Positions 63,817 through 64,000 of a DNA stretch of 64,000 bases are shown in pieces (the stretch's first letter is position 1; the number at the start of each line of letters is the position of its first letter). The stretch covers positions 57,065-121,064 of the forward strand of contig JACMPP010000016.1 in assembly GCA_014377445.1 (NCBI GenBank), read 5' to 3'. The DNA is from Oligoflexus sp. GTDB taxonomy: Bacteria > Bdellovibrionota_B > Oligoflexia > Oligoflexales > Oligoflexaceae. Under the pieces are notes generated by a model. The model saw only the letters and a program-made list of their open reading frames with translations, had not been told where the DNA came from and made no database searches. A program made the position numbers and the translations under genes.

Positions 63817-64000
63817 CTAATGTCCGTTGCGATAGACTTATTTGCCATGCAATATACACCCTGTTCTTTGAAAAGTTAAGTATGGGTTCCACGCACTAAG
63901 CATAGCGTGGGTAAAAACTTAAGTGTTGTGTCGAGTGTACTCGTATGGAGCTACTCTCACCTCGCTAACGCGAATTAAAACTGACACACGAAAACATACA
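63817..64000. other. Right-end intergenic region without a gene
   Basis: Apart from the promoter and boxA-like hairpin described at 63827-63922, I see no coding frame with a ribosome-binding site here. The last 80 bp contain short inverted repeats such as CGAGTGTACTCG and are compatible with an untranslated leader. Confidence 0.4.
63862..63922 (+). promoter_or_regulatory. boxA-like motif and nested hairpin, possible rRNA operon leader
   Basis: TGTTCTTTGAAAAG (63862-63875) closely resembles the boxA antitermination motif found in rRNA leaders. It is followed by a nested hairpin: TTAAGT (63876-63881) with ACTTAA (63917-63922), and CCACGC (63889-63894) with GCGTGG (63905-63910). A weak promoter (TTGCGA 63827-63832, 17-bp spacer, CAATAT 63850-63855) precedes it. 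No rRNA sequence lies before the window end at 64000, so an rRNA gene could begin just after. Confidence 0.4.

Noticed and set aside
63714..63848. 44-codon minus-strand frame beyond ftsZ
   Set aside because: Only a weak ribosome-binding site, and it is antisense to the hairpins at 63743-63816, whose G-U pairs fit a plus-strand RNA. Kept as the competing explanation for that region.

Overview
This 64 kb window looks like a chromosomal core region of a Gram-negative bacterium of the former Deltaproteobacteria. Oligoflexia/Bdellovibrionota or a Myxococcota relative is my best inference. The reasons are an outer-membrane-type protein, lipoproteins, an RpoH-type sigma factor, a complete division/wall cluster, a moderate-GC genome rich in AUC/CUC/GCC codons, and an ExbB/ExbD-like gene set ending in an AgmX/PglI-type tail domain, which is typical of gliding deltaproteobacteria. 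I see no prophage, insertion sequence, CRISPR array or tRNA gene. Almost everything is densely packed, vertically inherited-looking housekeeping DNA.

Layout. 1-7.6 kb: a class-III aminotransferase cut by the window edge, queE, a membrane protein, a lipoate ligase-like protein, a zinc aminopeptidase-like lipoprotein and a long type-2 ileS. 7.6-13.9 kb: an unknown exported protein, a PilZ protein, a fadI-fadJ beta-oxidation operon and a PAP2 phosphatase. 14-19.7 kb: a small exported protein, an FHA-GAF-HD-GYP c-di-GMP phosphodiesterase, then a four-gene ExbB / ExbD-like / ExbD-like / TonB-like machine whose two ExbD-like subunits have no aspartate in the membrane helix. This is the most interesting block. 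19.8-29.2 kb: RNase J, a NUDIX hydrolase, an NAD-type isocitrate dehydrogenase, a PP2C phosphatase, an M23 peptidase, secA, a small tail-anchored protein and rph.

29.2-37.8 kb (minus strand): one apparently continuous operon, sdhC-sdhA-sdhB-purS-purQ-purL-purF plus a 55-residue cysteine-rich DUF5522-type protein. It mixes respiratory complex II with de novo purine synthesis; a large imperfect inverted repeat lies upstream. 37.8-42.4 kb (minus): ICMT-like methyltransferase, yajC, an outer-membrane-type protein and a double-length M16 peptidase. 42.5-48.7 kb: UvrD/PcrA helicase, rpoH, a lipid kinase, and an amgK-murU pair for recycling N-acetylmuramic acid. 49-50 kb (minus): a LysM lipoprotein with a long low-complexity linker.

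50.4-63.7 kb: the dcw division/wall cluster rsmH-ftsL-ftsI-murF-mraY-murD-ftsW-murC-ftsQ-ftsA-ftsZ. It lacks mraZ, murE, murG, murB and ddl at their usual places. ftsZ has its own strong promoter. After the ftsZ terminator, 63.7-64.0 kb holds no convincing gene. It contains a multi-hairpin element and then a boxA-like motif with a nested hairpin, which suggests that an rRNA operon starts just beyond the right edge.
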